Positions 33,066-45,407 of a stretch of 64,000 nucleotides of DNA are shown piece by piece. Under the pieces are notes generated by a model, which was not told where the DNA came from, searched no databases, and worked only from the letters and a program-made list of their open reading frames with translations. The stretch comes from Skeletonema tropicum (taxonomy: Eukaryota > Bacillariophyta > Thalassiosirophyceae > Thalassiosirales > Thalassiosiraceae). The stretch is taken from the NCBI GenBank assembly GCA_037178625.1, contig CM074127.1:4402001-4466000 (forward strand), given 5' to 3'. A program made the position numbers and the translations under genes. Position 1 is the stretch's first letter. Every line of letters starts with the position of its first letter.

Positions 33066-35358
33066 CTATTTTTCGGGCGTCTTCGTTACGTTCCTCCTTC
33101 GCCCTCTTGTGCCGTCTTCTTCAACAGGAAGGAAGCCCTTCTTAAACAAGGCCTCTTCAAATCTTGCCCTACCAGCCTTGTATTCATTCCACATACGATA
33201 CAAATCGCGAGCCCGTTCTGCGCGTGAGGTTGCAAACTCATCTGTACCGTAAGCAATCATTCGAATAGCAAACCTTGGTTCTTGGTCGGATCCAGCAGCA
33301 ATTCCACCCCCCGGAAGCCATTGCTTCGACAATTCATCACGAATCTCAGAGCTGAGATCATCTAATCCAATCGGACCATCGGCATCAGGCACCAAATGTT
33401 CCATTACTAATCCCTCAAGGAAGATAGGAGTGTACTTCTCGAGGAAGGCATTGCGTTCAGTTCCAGGCGCGTATTCGTCGAGGACAGGACGCAACGTACC
33501 CATATCCAGAATCTTTTGTAGCTGGCGTTCAAATGGCACAGAGAGGATGGCCTGCAGTTCTGACATAGTTTGTTTCTCTTCGTCAGTTTGACTGGACGCA
33601 TCATTAAGTGATTGCAACTTCTCTTCAGCATGTTTGCGATAATCCTCCAAGAATAGCTCGGCTTCTGTTTCAGTACGAACCTTACTCCAGAATTCTTTCG
33701 ATTTGTTACTATCAATAGGCCTTTCAGAGAGTAAAGCAATGCGGGTGGCATCCTTGTCAATGCTGCTGCCGTCAGCTTCCGGTGATAGAATCGCAACATA
33801 TTTCTCAATCCATTGCTGTGTTTAATAAACGCAAGAAGAGATGAGCTTGGATCACGCGGAATATGCACGTGTGCAAAATTGAACCTGTGATACTTACATC
33901 GAATTCACTCTTCCTATCATTGTCCCAAGACTCGTATGGACTCGATTCATTCCTTTCTCTCCAAACTTGCAACTCATCCATAATAGATTCAATTTGTTCA
34001 TCATTGTCATTGGCGTCATCACCCACGACTTCATCCTCATCGTCAAACTTGAAAAGATCCGCATCATCATCGTCCACAGAGCTTCCCAAACTTGCCAACA
34101 ATTCATCGATACTCTTGTCGGTTTCAGATAACTCATCATCCAATTCACCGGTAATCGCTCCACGAAGACCAGAAGATCCACTGTCAGATAGGGTTTCAGG
34201 GAAGAGAGCTCCCCTAACTGTCACGATATCCCTCATTCTATCCATCAATCCCATTTTGGTCTCACCTCCAGGCAATGCGTCCATTCCTTCCACATAGGCA
34301 TCAGTCCCCCCACCCGCCAAAACGAGTTGCCACGTGTTTTCATCCATCTGAAGAACTTCTCTAGCGATCCAATGATCAAGTGCGGTAGCTGCACCGATTG
34401 TCCATCGAGAGTATGGAATAGATTGCAATCTTGATGACCAAATGTTGAGTGCACGAATTGACCTTGGACGATCATGTAAAATGGATGGCACAGTTGATTC
34501 ATCATCATCATCCTTTTCTGCCCCAACATCATCACTACTTTGCTCTAATCTCCACTCTTCAATTTCCTGAGTCGCTCTTCTACCACTTTGACGATTCGCC
34601 CTAGCTTCCTCTCGTAGTATTTCTTCTACCTTTTCAATACTATCCTGCTCCGACGCTGGCTCATCTTCCTGCAACATGACCTGCTGTTGACGCAGAGCAA
34701 ACGCATATGCATTTTCAACCAACATTGATTTCCGCCCCATCGCTGTTCGTAGTGAAGAAGGCGATAAAAACTTTGACTTGGAAGCAGAAGAGCCCCCAGA
34801 TGATGAAGCAGCAGATTGTCCGAGCAATAATTGTGAGTAATACTCCTCCTCCTTTCGAGATTGACTCGGCGACATCCCCTGTCTCAACTTATCCTCATGC
34901 CTCCGAAGGTAGCCCTTCACAAGTTTATCCAGCGACGGAGGAGCCTTCTGCTGCTCAATCATCTCCTCAGTCATCCCCTTTCGCTTCTGCTCCTTCTTAA
35001 GTTTCTCAGCCCTCCTCCGTTTATCGGCCATTAACTTCTTGCGTATCCTCACCGGAGTTCGCGGAGGATCGGGCAACGGGGGGTTCATACTGAGAATCTC
35101 ATGCTCTGTCGGATAATCGATGATGCCCCTCCTCATTTTCAAGCTCTCCTCGCGCTCCCGCTTGGTCTGGAAGCTGTTGTTGTTGTCGCGTTGATCATGG
35201 AGGCCGAGGTAATTGGGCCGAGTGGAGGGGGATTTGTACGAACCGGATTTTACGGCCAGTTCAATGTATTTTTGGACCGGGAGGCGCTTTTTCAGGATGC
35301 GACGCATGCCTCCGTGGGTCGAGGCCATTTTGGTGAGTGGTGGAGTGGCTCGTAGCAT
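33066..35358 (-). CDS. Conserved unknown protein, basic N-terminus and acidic middle
   Basis: Exon 1 (35358-33898) and exon 2 (33815-33066) join in phase 0 (donor GTAAGT, acceptor ACACAG) to give 736 residues. The N-terminus MLRATPPLTKMASTHGGMRR, followed by LKKRLPVQKYIELAVKSG, could be an organelle-import leader. Residues 100-140 are highly basic (KKLMADKRRRAEKLKKEQKR). A central acidic region (DDDDADLFKFDDEDEVVGDD) precedes a helical C-terminal part with FERQLQKILDMGTLRPVL and RARDLYRMWNEYKAGRARFE. I recognise no named domain. The organisation would suit an organellar ribosome-associated or RNA-linked protein, but that is a guess. Confidence 0.65.
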
Positions 35359-36161
35359 GGTTGGTGTTGTCAGCAGAGATAGAGAGGGTCTACAGTGACG
35401 ACGCCGCCATGGTTTTTATCTCCTCTGATGTGCTATGTGCTCACTGCTCACTTTTCATATCCTCTCCCGCCTTTTTGCGAGGGCGGACAGATCACCGCAA
35501 GCGGGCTCGCTCAAGTCCAGTCTCGCTCATAAATCATAAAATGCACTGTTGTGAGGAGCAAGTCTGGAGCAAGTTATTGTAGTTGCCAGCTAACTGCGCT
35601 GACGACGAAGCCATCATGTGGAGATGGTAATGGAGTATCGTAGAGTTAGCCAGCAGGAAGTGCCACTGCATCATCGCCGCACTGCATTTGCTCACATAGA
35701 AACTTCTTTTCACATCGGATGATAAGGTGTAAGATGATGTCTGCAATCTTCAAAAATTCCAGGTAAGAAAGTCAAATGTAACGATGGTCAAATGAAAACT
35801 GTGGGTGCTAAAGATGATATTTCCTGACGCTTGGCTACTGAATTAATTATGCAAAATGTATAATTAATCGAGGAATCAACGGCCGGAGTAGTTACCGGAT
35901 CCAACCATTGATATCTCGCTGATGTCAACAGTCACACTTTTTTACTGAAGCACACCAGATTTCAGCTGCAATTACGTCAATACTTCATTTATTCTCTAAT
36001 AAAAAGCTGACTCTTCTTTTCTGATGAAACAGGTCATACGCATACAATAGTTTGACTAATAAACGATCGTTTCATACATGAATCTACCATAATCTATGAA
36101 TTATGTTGCTCTCTACTATGCGAAAGATGATGGAAATCTATCAATGATTGACCGCAAATAA
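35359..36161. other. Intergenic region
   Basis: About 0.8 kb between two leftward genes. The right part is AT-rich near the 3' end of the PT-repeat gene; the left part should contain the promoter of the preceding gene. Nothing specific is recognised. Confidence 0.35.
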
Positions 36162-39100
36162 TCATCTCGATAGAGACGATCTGTCCACATCATCACTTTC
36201 TCCATCGCCTTGATATACCATTAGCGCATTTTCTTCTACACCCTGAGGTTGCCTTCGGCGTGTGCAACATGTCACTGCACTCTTGACCAACTCTTGACGA
36301 ACCAATGGGAATGCAAACCAAGCTATTAATCCTGCTATCACAATCACTGTTAGACTAAATGTCAAAGCGACGACTCGAGAGGATTGACTCCCTCCTTCTT
36401 GACTGCTTGTGGGTGTCATTATTGATGATGCTTGCAATTGATACTCTTCTAGGTCAGGACCGACATACGCGGTAAGGATTAATTCGGGGATAATTCCAAC
36501 GAAGGCACCTTCTTTGAATGCGTCATTCAATAGCAGTAGCACATCACGATGAACCTTGTTGACAGGAACTCCGACTGAAGTTACTAATATCTTTGTACTC
36601 AACACGGCACATCCCTTTGCATGGTCCAATGTTGGATCGCATTCGGCTGTTTGTGTGTGGTCACGTGGCAAATTACATAGATAGACATATTAGCAGGAGA
36701 TAAACATAAGTGCGAGCAATACAACAGATTCAAGTGTCATACCGAACTTACTCATCGTTGAGGCCTCCCCAATTTCGGGATATCGAATTCTAATCACTCC
36801 AGCAGGGTCATCTTGCTGATCATCTATTTTCCAAACTTGAGAAGTAACTAGTTCACCACCCTCCAAACACATCATGACTGACACCTGAAGAAAGTCAAGA
36901 ATCAATCTTTCGAGTTCATCGATGAAGGAGTAATCTGCTGTCGATGATTCAACCCCGTACATGACAGATATCTCAATTTCTTCAGACAAATCGATCAATT
37001 TTGGATCCACTTTGTCAAAACAACTTCTTTCAGGCAACGGACCGGATCTAATGATATCATTGAGAAGATCATCAATAAACTCCGTCGGCGTGGTTGACGG
37101 CATGGAACTTTTAGTTGGTGAAGTGGTTTCAAGAGCTTCAGCAATCATCAGCCCACTAACGCACTGTAAGGTCGCAAATTCATCGTTGACATCATTTGAC
37201 TGAAGGTAGTCGTTGATGAACCTCTCTTGGAACGCAGGAGTGCTGAATGGAAGCTTAATTATCTCGTCAAATGTAGTGACAGGATTGGTTGTAGAGTATG
37301 TCATCTCAATTGTGAACGAGACCGTAAGAGGATCTATTTGACTACAATCAGATCCTTCAATTGGGCCAACGGGGATGTCTTCATCCGTTACAAAAACCAA
37401 AGTTGTAGAGACGGAGACAAACGGGTCTTCGTCATAAAACGCCGAGATATATGCTGCAGTTTGTTCGTTGTAAACATCTGTACCGATTGGATCAAGATTT
37501 GGAATGCCGAAAAGGTCCTGCCCAACGTTGGATCTCACCTCCAACTTTTCAACGGCTGTAGCATTTAACGTAGCATCCATAGTTGGAAAGAAAGTCTCAT
37601 TCAAACTTCCAATCGTTGGAACAAGAGTCTCATTCGAACTTCCAGCTACCGTCGGCTGCTGTGATGGCCTCTCAAAATCAAGCGTTGGAGTGAGAGTAGC
37701 ATTTGAAGTAACATTTATCGTTGGAACGAGAGTCTCATTCGAACTTCCAGCTACCGTCGGCTGCTGCGATGGCCTCTCAAAATCAAGCGTTGGAGTGAGA
37801 GTAGCATTTGAAGTAACATTCATCGTTGGAACGAGAGTCTCATTCGAACTTCCAGCTACCGTCGGCTGCTGCGATGGCCTCTCAAAATCAAGCGTTGGAG
37901 TGAGAGTAGCATTTGAAGTAACATTCATCGTTGGAACGAGAGTCTCATTCGAACTTCCAGCTACCGTCGGCTGCTGCGATGGCCTCTCAAAATCAAGCGT
38001 TGGAGCGATGGTCTCACTTATTGGTGATGCAGTTGGTGACCCATCACTAGGAAATATGACCTCACCAGTACATATCAAACCGACGAATGGTCCAGCACCA
38101 GCATCAGGCCCCTTGAGAAAGTCTTCCATGTAAATCATTCTGCGTTCAAATGTACTGAATGGCTCAGCAATAATATCTTCATCCGTCCATGAAGAATTTG
38201 TCAGACGATAAGTTAACGTGACTGTGAAAACCAACTCAATTCTGTCACCCGTACAACTGTCAATCTGGAGGGTTCTTGTGCCCTTCAATTGCTTCTTTTT
38301 CCCGACATTGTCTCCATCGATCCTATATCTTGCATTGATGAAATTGTCGTTATGTTCTGTAGCGTGCGCTGGAAGATAGGACTCGTCCTCATCGCTTTCA
38401 TGGCCATGTCGTGGGTCGCGAACTATTGTAAACTCGTCTCCAATCGGTGGCTCTTCTAAAAGAATAAACTGATCTGTTACATCCACTGCTGCATTGACAT
38501 CTAATACTTGTCCACGGATTCCATCCGTTGAATTGAAATCATTGTAAAAAGACTCTATATAATCTGCCGTTCGTCCATTGTATAATAGCAACCCAACGAA
38601 ATCAAGTTGTTCGGTCAGCCCAAACATTTCCATTCGCAAGTCAGTTTTAGTAACTGACTCCTGAGTGGTCGGACTCAGAGTTGTATCTCCAGAAATAGTC
38701 GGAGAGTTAGAGATTGTGGGCGAAAGCGATGTCGAGTTCGACGATGGCCCCGTTGTAGTCGGTAACGTAGGTTCCGATGACACACTCTCCGACGGAGCAA
38801 TCGATGGTTGTGTAGTCAAACTTGGAGATAATGTTCCATTAATTGTCGAAGGAACTGTTGGAGATAGCGTCGTTCCATTTGTTGAAGAAACAGTTGGAGA
38901 GCCGGTTGGAGCACTCGTCTGACCAGGAAAGACGATTCGGCTAGTACAGTACAAGTCATCAAATGCCCCATCATCGTCAGCTTTCAGGTAGTTCTCAAGG
39001 TAGTTTGTTTTGAAAGGAATAGTTCGAAAAGGAAAGGTTATCACCCTATCCGAAAGTTCCAGCGATTGATCCTTCGTCCGATATGTTAGCTCCATATTGA

Positions 39101-40946
39101 ACGTTATCGTAAGAGCATCACCTATGCAAGGTTCTGTAACAGCATCCTGCATCTTTCTCCTTTTATTCATTTGTAACGCTTGCAAAGTCCTACCTCTAAA
39201 ATCTCCCAATAAATCTGGCGGAGTCTGTTGCACAACATCGACAATCGCTGTCATGTCAGTCACTTGCCTCTTTATCAAATCCAAAATGTTTGTTGAATTA
39301 GTACCACTGTAGAACGCTTCCATGTAGACTGCAGTCCTGTTTTCAAAGAGGTTGACCTGAGATTCATCCATGAATTCCAACCCAAATAACTTCATTATGA
39401 GCCCTTCACGAAAGTCAGTGACAAGAGGCGACGTTGGCGGCAATGTCGGAGGCGATACATCCGGAGACACCGTAGGCAATGGAACACTTGCTGGAGATGG
39501 AGTCGTTGGAGGAGATACCTCCGGAGAAACCGTAGGCAATGGAACACTTGCTGGAGATGGAGTCGTTGGAGGAGATACCTCCGGAGACACCGTAGGCAAT
39601 GGAACACTTGCTGGAGATGGAGTCGTTGGAGGAGATACCTCCGGAGACACCGTAGGCAAGGGAACACTTGCTGGAGATGGAGTCGTTGGAGAAAGAGTGG
39701 GTCTCTTAGTCCTGTCGGCAGCTGTTGGTTCGTTGCTAATAGTAGGTGCCCAAGTAGGTCGTTTTGTTCTCTCCGCCCAGCTTGGTTCATGGCTTACAGT
39801 AGGCGAAAATGTTGGCCGTGCCGTTCTCTGAGCAGTTGTTGGTTTCGATGAAACTGTAGGAGAAGAAGTAGACAAAGGCGATGCAGTAATCACTGGTGAT
39901 GCGCTTGGTGAAGAGGAAGGATTTGTACTTGGTGAAGAGGAAGGTTTTCCACTTGGAGACGACGTCGGCTGAGAAGAGATTGTGGGAGATGCGCTTGGCA
40001 TATATTTAGGTGTTGGTTTGGTGGAAGTTGTTGGCGCAGATGAAGGAGACCCACTCGGTAAAGATGAAGGAGACTCACTCGGTGAAGATGAAGGAGACTT
40101 ACTCGGTAAAGACGAAGGATTTGAGCTAGGTCTACTGCTTGGATGGAAGGAAGGCACACTTGACGGATATGACGTCGGTTCCGATGAAGGTATAGATGTT
40201 GGATAAGTAGACGGATGAGTAGATGGATGAGCAGATGGCACCAGCGAAGATGATTTCGCAGGAGATTTTGTTGGCTCATCTCCATCCGTAGGTTTATTGG
40301 TAGGTGATTGCGGTGTTGGAGACATCACAGGAGGCTCTGTCGGCTTTATTGTTATCTTTGATGTTGGCTTCGGAGTTCCTGGAACTAATGTCGGTCTTGC
40401 AGTTCCTGGAACTTTTGTTGGTCTTGAAGTTGTTGGAAGAAGTCCCGCAGCCTTCCACGGCGTGGGATGAGCTGAAGCTGGCTTTTGATGTGGTGGTGAC
40501 CATCTTCGTGGAGACCAATCTGCTGACCATCCTGTAGGATCATGTTTACCACTTTTACTCTTCTCCTTCTTGGACGGAGGAGGAGCATTCCAATTTGATG
40601 GTCCTTTGTAAGATTTAGAAGTTGTTACTGCTCCCAATGGTAAATCGTCCTCATTCCAATTCCAAGCTTCTGATAGATGCCGTTTCTTGGTTTTGCTGCT
40701 GCTGATATACTTCTTTTTACCTACATTGTTCTGATTGATGATGTCATTAGCTGAAACAGCTGCTGGTGAAAAACATATTATGCATGTTATTGCAGCGCCT
40801 ATCAACGAACATAGACTGACGATTGATCTACCTCGTTTCCCTGTATAGCAGCTCCTACTTATCATATTGTGAGGTATATTATCAAGCACTATTCGACCAT
40901 TCTTCAGCGGAGTTATCTCCCTCCGCAGCGACACATATTTCTTCAT
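36162..40946 (-). CDS. Giant secreted Ser/Thr/Pro-rich protein, C-terminal membrane anchor
   Basis: Exon 1 (40946-36752) and exon 2 (36646-36162) join as TM|TECDP across a 105-bp intron, giving about 1,559 residues. Met28 would start a typical signal peptide (SLCSLIGAAITCIICF, cut near VSA). A KKRHLSEAW segment with an RxL-like site follows, then a long PT/SxPS-repeat region (about 150-510). Next are three modules of 130-200 residues (about 510-675, 768-965 and 1133-1265). Each starts near FGL/FGI with a T-A-x-Y-xx-x-FY segment and carries one Cys before a TYR/TYS strand and one about 45 residues later. Between modules 2 and 3 lie four copies of a 35-residue repeat (TLDFERPSQQPTVAGSSNET) rich in N-glycosylation sites. 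A final domain, one membrane span (about 1490-1513) and a 46-residue cytosolic tail with CCTRRR follow. The layout resembles diatom wall- or silicalemma-associated proteins; no family match is claimed. Confidence 0.7.
37585..38010. repeat. 105-bp coding minisatellite, four copies
   Basis: The landmark GAACTTCCAGCTACC recurs 105 bp apart (for example 37741 and 37846). Copies are almost identical. They encode the 35-residue PT/N-glycosylation repeat between modules 2 and 3 of the giant protein. Confidence 0.9.
39445..39690. repeat. 60-bp coding minisatellite, four copies
   Basis: The landmark GGAACACTTGCTGGAGATGG recurs every 60 bp. It encodes TTPSPASVPLPTVSPEVSPP repeats just before module 1 of the giant protein. 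Near-identity between copies suggests recent expansion. Confidence 0.9.
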
Positions 40947-41438
40947 ATTTGATAGAATTTTTCAAGCATAGATGGCACATTAGCATCACCCTATGCAGCT
41001 ATTCCGTGATAGCAGAGGACAAAATGTCAATAAGTTGAAAATAGACGAAGGTGCGCTCTACTTTCTCTCAGTTGGGCTAGTAAATTCACTCCTCCACAAG
41101 CTGAACGGAGATGGAGTAGATGAAATTTTTGTGAGAGGACAGTGGGAAGGAGAGTAAGTATTTTTCATATGTGTCGTACCCTCCAAGGAATTAGTAATGT
41201 GTAGTCATTGTAGTACCGGTCCTTTACATATGGTTTCTTCGCACATTTCTTGTCGCATCAAATATTTAAATTTTATTTTCAACGCCGAGAAAAAATGGCA
41301 GTTGCACTTTGTGAACGCCGTTCCCACCTCCCACTCGCTCACTTTGAAAAGAAGAAGTAACGGTGGGATTACTGGGTGTGGACTGTTCACAAATTTTGAA
41401 TTGCATAATATCAAAATCAAATCACAAGAAGCAATAAG
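40947..41438. promoter_or_regulatory. Divergent upstream region
   Basis: Shared 5' region of the giant PT-repeat gene (leftward) and the following rightward gene. No specific site is recognised. Confidence 0.3.
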
Positions 41439-42155
41439 ATGGTGATCAAGGAATTAGTGCATAGCGATCGGGTGAACAACCAATCCCTAGCATCAATTGT
41501 TCTTTCAGTGACGTCTTCGCGCAAACGTGATCGATGCGATGCTCCAGAGAGCAGCAGCAGCAGCAGCAGTTGCAGCTCCGCCGGTACTAACAATGTTGAT
41601 ACTCAAGACTGCTCATTATTCAGATCGAATAAGCGCGTCAACTCATCAATATTCAATGTCTCAGAAGCAACTCTTTCGGAGAGCAGAGAGGATACCATCT
41701 CAGATGGTGATGATGAAGAGGTGGAAGAGCTGTTGCTCATGCATCGAACAAATGTCTTTAGAGAGCAACGGCAGCTCCCAGAGACTCCATATTCTGTGCA
41801 CTTCAAGGGTGTAGAAGAGGATGATGAAGGATTGTCTCCCTTCTTCGTTGGAGCTCATCCTTCCATCGCACGTGCAAAGACTATCGATGAAGACTCATCT
41901 ACGGATTACCTCGACCCACCAGAGATGTCATCAAGTCATAGCTACGATTGCAAAGATTTGTTAATTAGTGAGCTTGCAGAAACATCTTCTGAGAGTTACT
42001 ACAAGTCTCGTGGTGTAGGAGAGGACACTGCGAGTGAACGTGAGCAGCCAGAATGGTTGTCGGGTTCTGCACGTCCCCTTTCATGGTCTCTGTCCAAGAA
42101 AGGAAGTGAGCCGCTGTTTACCTCCTTTCAGAGAAAAGCTTCTGAAAGAAAGTAG
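41439..42155 (+). CDS. Unknown acidic Ser-rich protein
   Basis: A single open frame of 238 residues. It starts MVIKELVHSDRVNNQSLASI, has a Ser tract encoded by AGC/CAG-type repeats near 41555, and is rich in Ser, Glu and Asp throughout. One less biased part is MHRTNVFREQRQLPETPYSV followed by HFKGVEEDDEGLSPFFVGAH. I recognise no domain. Length, base composition and an ATG in a good position support a gene. Poor sequence complexity keeps confidence moderate. Confidence 0.5.
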   Translation: MVIKELVHSDRVNNQSLASIVLSVTSSRKRDRCDAPESSSSSSSCSSAGTNNVDTQDCSLFRSNKRVNSSIFNVSEATLSESREDTISDGDDEEVEELLLMHRTNVFREQRQLPETPYSVHFKGVEEDDEGLSPFFVGAHPSIARAKTIDEDSSTDYLDPPEMSSSHSYDCKDLLISELAETSSESYYKSRGVGEDTASEREQPEWLSGSARPLSWSLSKKGSEPLFTSFQRKASERK

Positions 42156-42828
42156 GACCTCATGTAATATTACGTATTGTATAGACAGATAACAGAATTT
42201 AGGAAACTTTAGAAAACTATGTTACTATTTCAACGTCTCTCACCAAAGAAGAGTCCAAGAAGATTATGTAATTTACTCCTATTATTCTTCTTTGGAAAAT
42301 TCCCTACATGTATTGTATCTATCTCTGCATCTTCCGCTGTAGGAGTATCATCTCTCTATTTTATTGTAGCTCTAGCTCGTTTGTTACTGCTGCATATGCA
42401 TGCAATGCATCATGGAAAAGAAGTAACAGCTTGCAGAGATGCTCATCTGTCCTCTTCTGTCCCTATATTTCCAACGGATACCATGCATTGGACACAGATT
42501 CGATTTTCTTGTGTTCGTTCGCACTCGCTCGGAAATCTCCATCCGCGAACCCACAAGCCAACCAAAGCACAAGAACTAGATAACAAGAGCGCCGAACCAA
42601 AATCTTATCATTTTTATTTTTAATTCTTCCACGAATCTTCGTCTTGTCAAACCCCCCATCCCACCAACGGCAGGTGCTCTGTCGGTTACAGCAGTAGTGA
42701 ATGGAGACACAATTACAGATACACAGTAGCATCAGGGGCAGCGCTCTTAAAACACACGAAGTCCAATTATTATTTGCAATAGATTTTGGGTAACAGCATT
42801 GGCATTGTTGGTACTTCTAAAAAGAAAA
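42156..42828. other. Intergenic region
   Basis: No gene is supported. Open frames here are Leu/Ser/His-rich without conserved texture. The region likely holds the 3' end of one gene and the promoter, or a small 5' exon, of the next. Confidence 0.35.
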
Positions 42829-43980
42829 ATGCATCTCAACGAATGCTTCGATAAACAATCCGCTTTCTCAGCGGTGGAATGTATTGCAGCTGGTTGGTTA
42901 GTCAAGTCAAAGACAATCTTTTACATTCCCGACGAGGCATATGCTGGATATACTTATCTCTACGATGAGCCTGACATGGACAGTCAGTCGCCAAAAGAAT
43001 CGGGATCGAATGTAATCATGAGACAACAGCCACAACTTTCGTCGAATCCTGTAGCACATCATCGCCGACACGCATTTGTGTATGCAAAAGAAGTTAGCAG
43101 TTTGCATCATCATCATCATCACTACAATTATCTTCAAAACAGGAGCATAATAATGCACAAAAATGTTTATGATATGGATGAAAAGCTTTCATATGTCAAC
43201 AATGTGACAAGCACCATTATTCCTCCCGGCGTGTACTACCACGCTAATTTCGCAGCAATGGACAGTCGACAACAACTTACTGCACCGATTACAACGCCAT
43301 ACATGCATCCTGAGCTAGGCCTACCTGTCCCTCCACTGCATCTACCGTGGTTCTTTGGGGCACTGTGCTTCAGCTTTACCCTGGGCGGGATAATGAAGCT
43401 TTATTGGACGCCATCGTGGACAAAAAAAGGTGGGGGTTATGTCAATGGAAATTATCAACGGCATTGGTTTCCATATCGAACTTTTGCTTGGATTTTGATA
43501 CTCATACAGGGACCCTGTAGCTTTTTTGCGGATTACATGCACATGTCAAATGTGTCACTTTGGCATGTGGTGGATCGATGGCTTGCCTGCACAAACATGG
43601 CATTTCAATTAAGTGAGCTCATTTGCATTTATCGCTTCACCCGAACGGTTATATATGTGTCGTACCTCGCATGCACAGCTGCTGCAGTTGTATCTTTCTT
43701 GAACAGTCAGCATGCACAATCAGCTCTTGATACTGACGGTTTTATCTTTTGGCATAATTGCTGGCATTGCTTCCCAATTAATTTGATTGCTGTGTGTTGG
43801 TTCGAAAATTTCTTGAATCGACGTTGGGGAGAATACTATCCTTTCAAAAAGAACGACGAATCTATCATCAAGAGAGGAGAAAGAGGTGGTGTCTTGTTGA
43901 GTGAAATTGCAATGTCGCCAAAGACTTTGAGGAGGTCACGTCGGATTGCCGGTAAGCAACCAGAAATAATACTTTCGTAA
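42829..43980 (+). CDS. Polytopic membrane protein, possible CREST-like family
   Basis: About 383 residues from ATG 42829; the frame is open about ten codons further upstream, so a small 5' exon is possible. The N-terminal 150 residues are hydrophilic with a six-His tract. From about residue 165, at least five hydrophobic segments follow (LPWFFGALCFSFTLGGIMKL; FAWILILIQGPCSFFADYMH; YVSYLACTAAAVVSFL; CFPINLIAVCWFENFL). The arrangement of Ser and Asp in SFFADYMHM, a DR pair after WHVV, and His residues in FWHNCWH recalls the metal-binding Ser/Asp/His set of CREST-type 7TM hydrolases (alkaline ceramidase, PAQR, TMEM8), but this is only suggestive. The C-terminus is basic (LRRSRRIAGK). Confidence 0.55.
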   Translation: MHLNECFDKQSAFSAVECIAAGWLVKSKTIFYIPDEAYAGYTYLYDEPDMDSQSPKESGSNVIMRQQPQLSSNPVAHHRRHAFVYAKEVSSLHHHHHHYNYLQNRSIIMHKNVYDMDEKLSYVNNVTSTIIPPGVYYHANFAAMDSRQQLTAPITTPYMHPELGLPVPPLHLPWFFGALCFSFTLGGIMKLYWTPSWTKKGGGYVNGNYQRHWFPYRTFAWILILIQGPCSFFADYMHMSNVSLWHVVDRWLACTNMAFQLSELICIYRFTRTVIYVSYLACTAAAVVSFLNSQHAQSALDTDGFIFWHNCWHCFPINLIAVCWFENFLNRRWGEYYPFKKNDESIIKRGERGGVLLSEIAMSPKTLRRSRRIAGKQPEIILS

Positions 43981-45399
43981 TGTACATACAGGGCGGGTTC
44001 TTAGTATGGCTTGTACAGTTATAATATAAAGAGCTCTTTTTCTAACACTAGCATTACCTACAAAAACAAAACCCACGAGATATGTCCATCTCCCTACAAA
44101 TGAAGACTTGGACGGACTAAACAATAATTTCATTCATTTGTCGAACTGGATAAGACTTGGATCTTTTGGAACATTGTTCTGCAGGATTCTTGCTCAGACC
44201 ATTATTTCCTCTGCCACATTTTCTTCTGCTATGTATGGCATACGTTAGGCTACGTTTATGTATACGTGGAGAAGTACTCACAATGATTCTCCTTCCAAGA
44301 TCATATGTCGCTTCACGTTAATGAAAGACGGAGAAGTTATCCGCGCATTATAAATCTGATTACATATCTACGGATTGATAGAATAAGGATTGATCAAGTA
44401 GTGAGCTATCTATATTCGATATCTAGTTCAATGAAGATTGTCAGATTTTGTTGTCGTATTGTCCTCTAATATAACAACGGCAACTTCATCGAATCAAGGA
44501 AATGATCGTTGTGCAAAAGAGAAAGTTTTTATCGCATACGATTTGCAACCGGCGGTACTGATACACGCACATCATGAGCCTCTCGGCCCTTGAATGCAAC
44601 CACACGGGGGGGATTGCAACGCATGCTCTATGATTTTAAAATGAAGGATCATGGTATTGCCTCACCTTTGCCGTTATGTACAAAGTAGCATCTCCCGTAG
44701 AAGCTTCCATCCAAGAATAAATGATCGGTTGTCCTAACATAGCAGATAATGATGATGGCACATCTTTTTGCATACTAACCCTGTAGCTTGCTGAGAATAA
44801 TATGCAGAAGCAAGAGTACTTGCCACCGATCGCATGTAAAGAACCCAGGTGCTCACATGTTACTTACGCAGTACGATATTGCTCGATACAAAAAGTCGAT
44901 CTGTGAAGTGATGGTTCTAACAGTTTGCCTCCACCTCTCTGGTATGCTTCCATCGCGAGAAGATGAATCATGGATGCAAGATGTCATTACTCATCGGCGT
45001 CGTGATGTTATGGTGTTTCTTCATTGTCACTGGCAGGTCATACTTATGCTACAATCATTCAATCCTATAAAAATATCTATCACATCTGTATATTTCGTCC
45101 ACAAGACTATCAACGTATCGAGTCATCTCCTTCTTGTTCGTCCTTTTGATTTGTAGATATTCATCTTTGTGTTCCTCAGCAAATTCACAGAGCCACTTGT
45201 TACCAGGCCGGCTGGCGATGGCCAACCCTCTTCCAAGAACAATATCGGTGTCGCGGGGGGGGGGGGGGGGGACGATGACTAGGTGCGGCTGACAACATCG
45301 TTGGCTCTGCCGTCAACAAAAAGAATGGATGGACCGGACCGACGCGACGGTGATGATGAAACACAGCCCGCGCGCCCCGCCGCGCAGCACCAAGCAAGC
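43981..45399. other. Gene-poor 1.4-kb region
   Basis: No convincing coding signal. One open frame (44788-45156) has no conserved texture. The right end is unusually G/C-rich (CGCGCGCCCCGCCGCGCAGC) just before the MITE. Confidence 0.35.
45255..45271 (+). repeat. Run of 17 G
   Basis: An uninterrupted poly-G tract, preceded by TCGC. Such runs are unstable and often mis-sized in assemblies; it could also stack as a G-quadruplex. Confidence 0.9.
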
Positions 45400-45407
45400 A
45401 TCTGAAC

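Noticed and set aside
39395..40285. Leu/His/Arg-rich minus-strand frames of 131 codons
   Set aside because: Alternate frames of the PT-repeat coding minisatellite; the main frame has a signal peptide, modules and a membrane anchor.
42219..42623. 134-codon open frame
   Set aside because: Leu/Ser/His-rich without ordered segments, and overlapped by equally long frames on both strands.
44788..45156. 122-codon open frame
   Set aside because: No recognisable domain, weak start context and no neighbouring splice signals.
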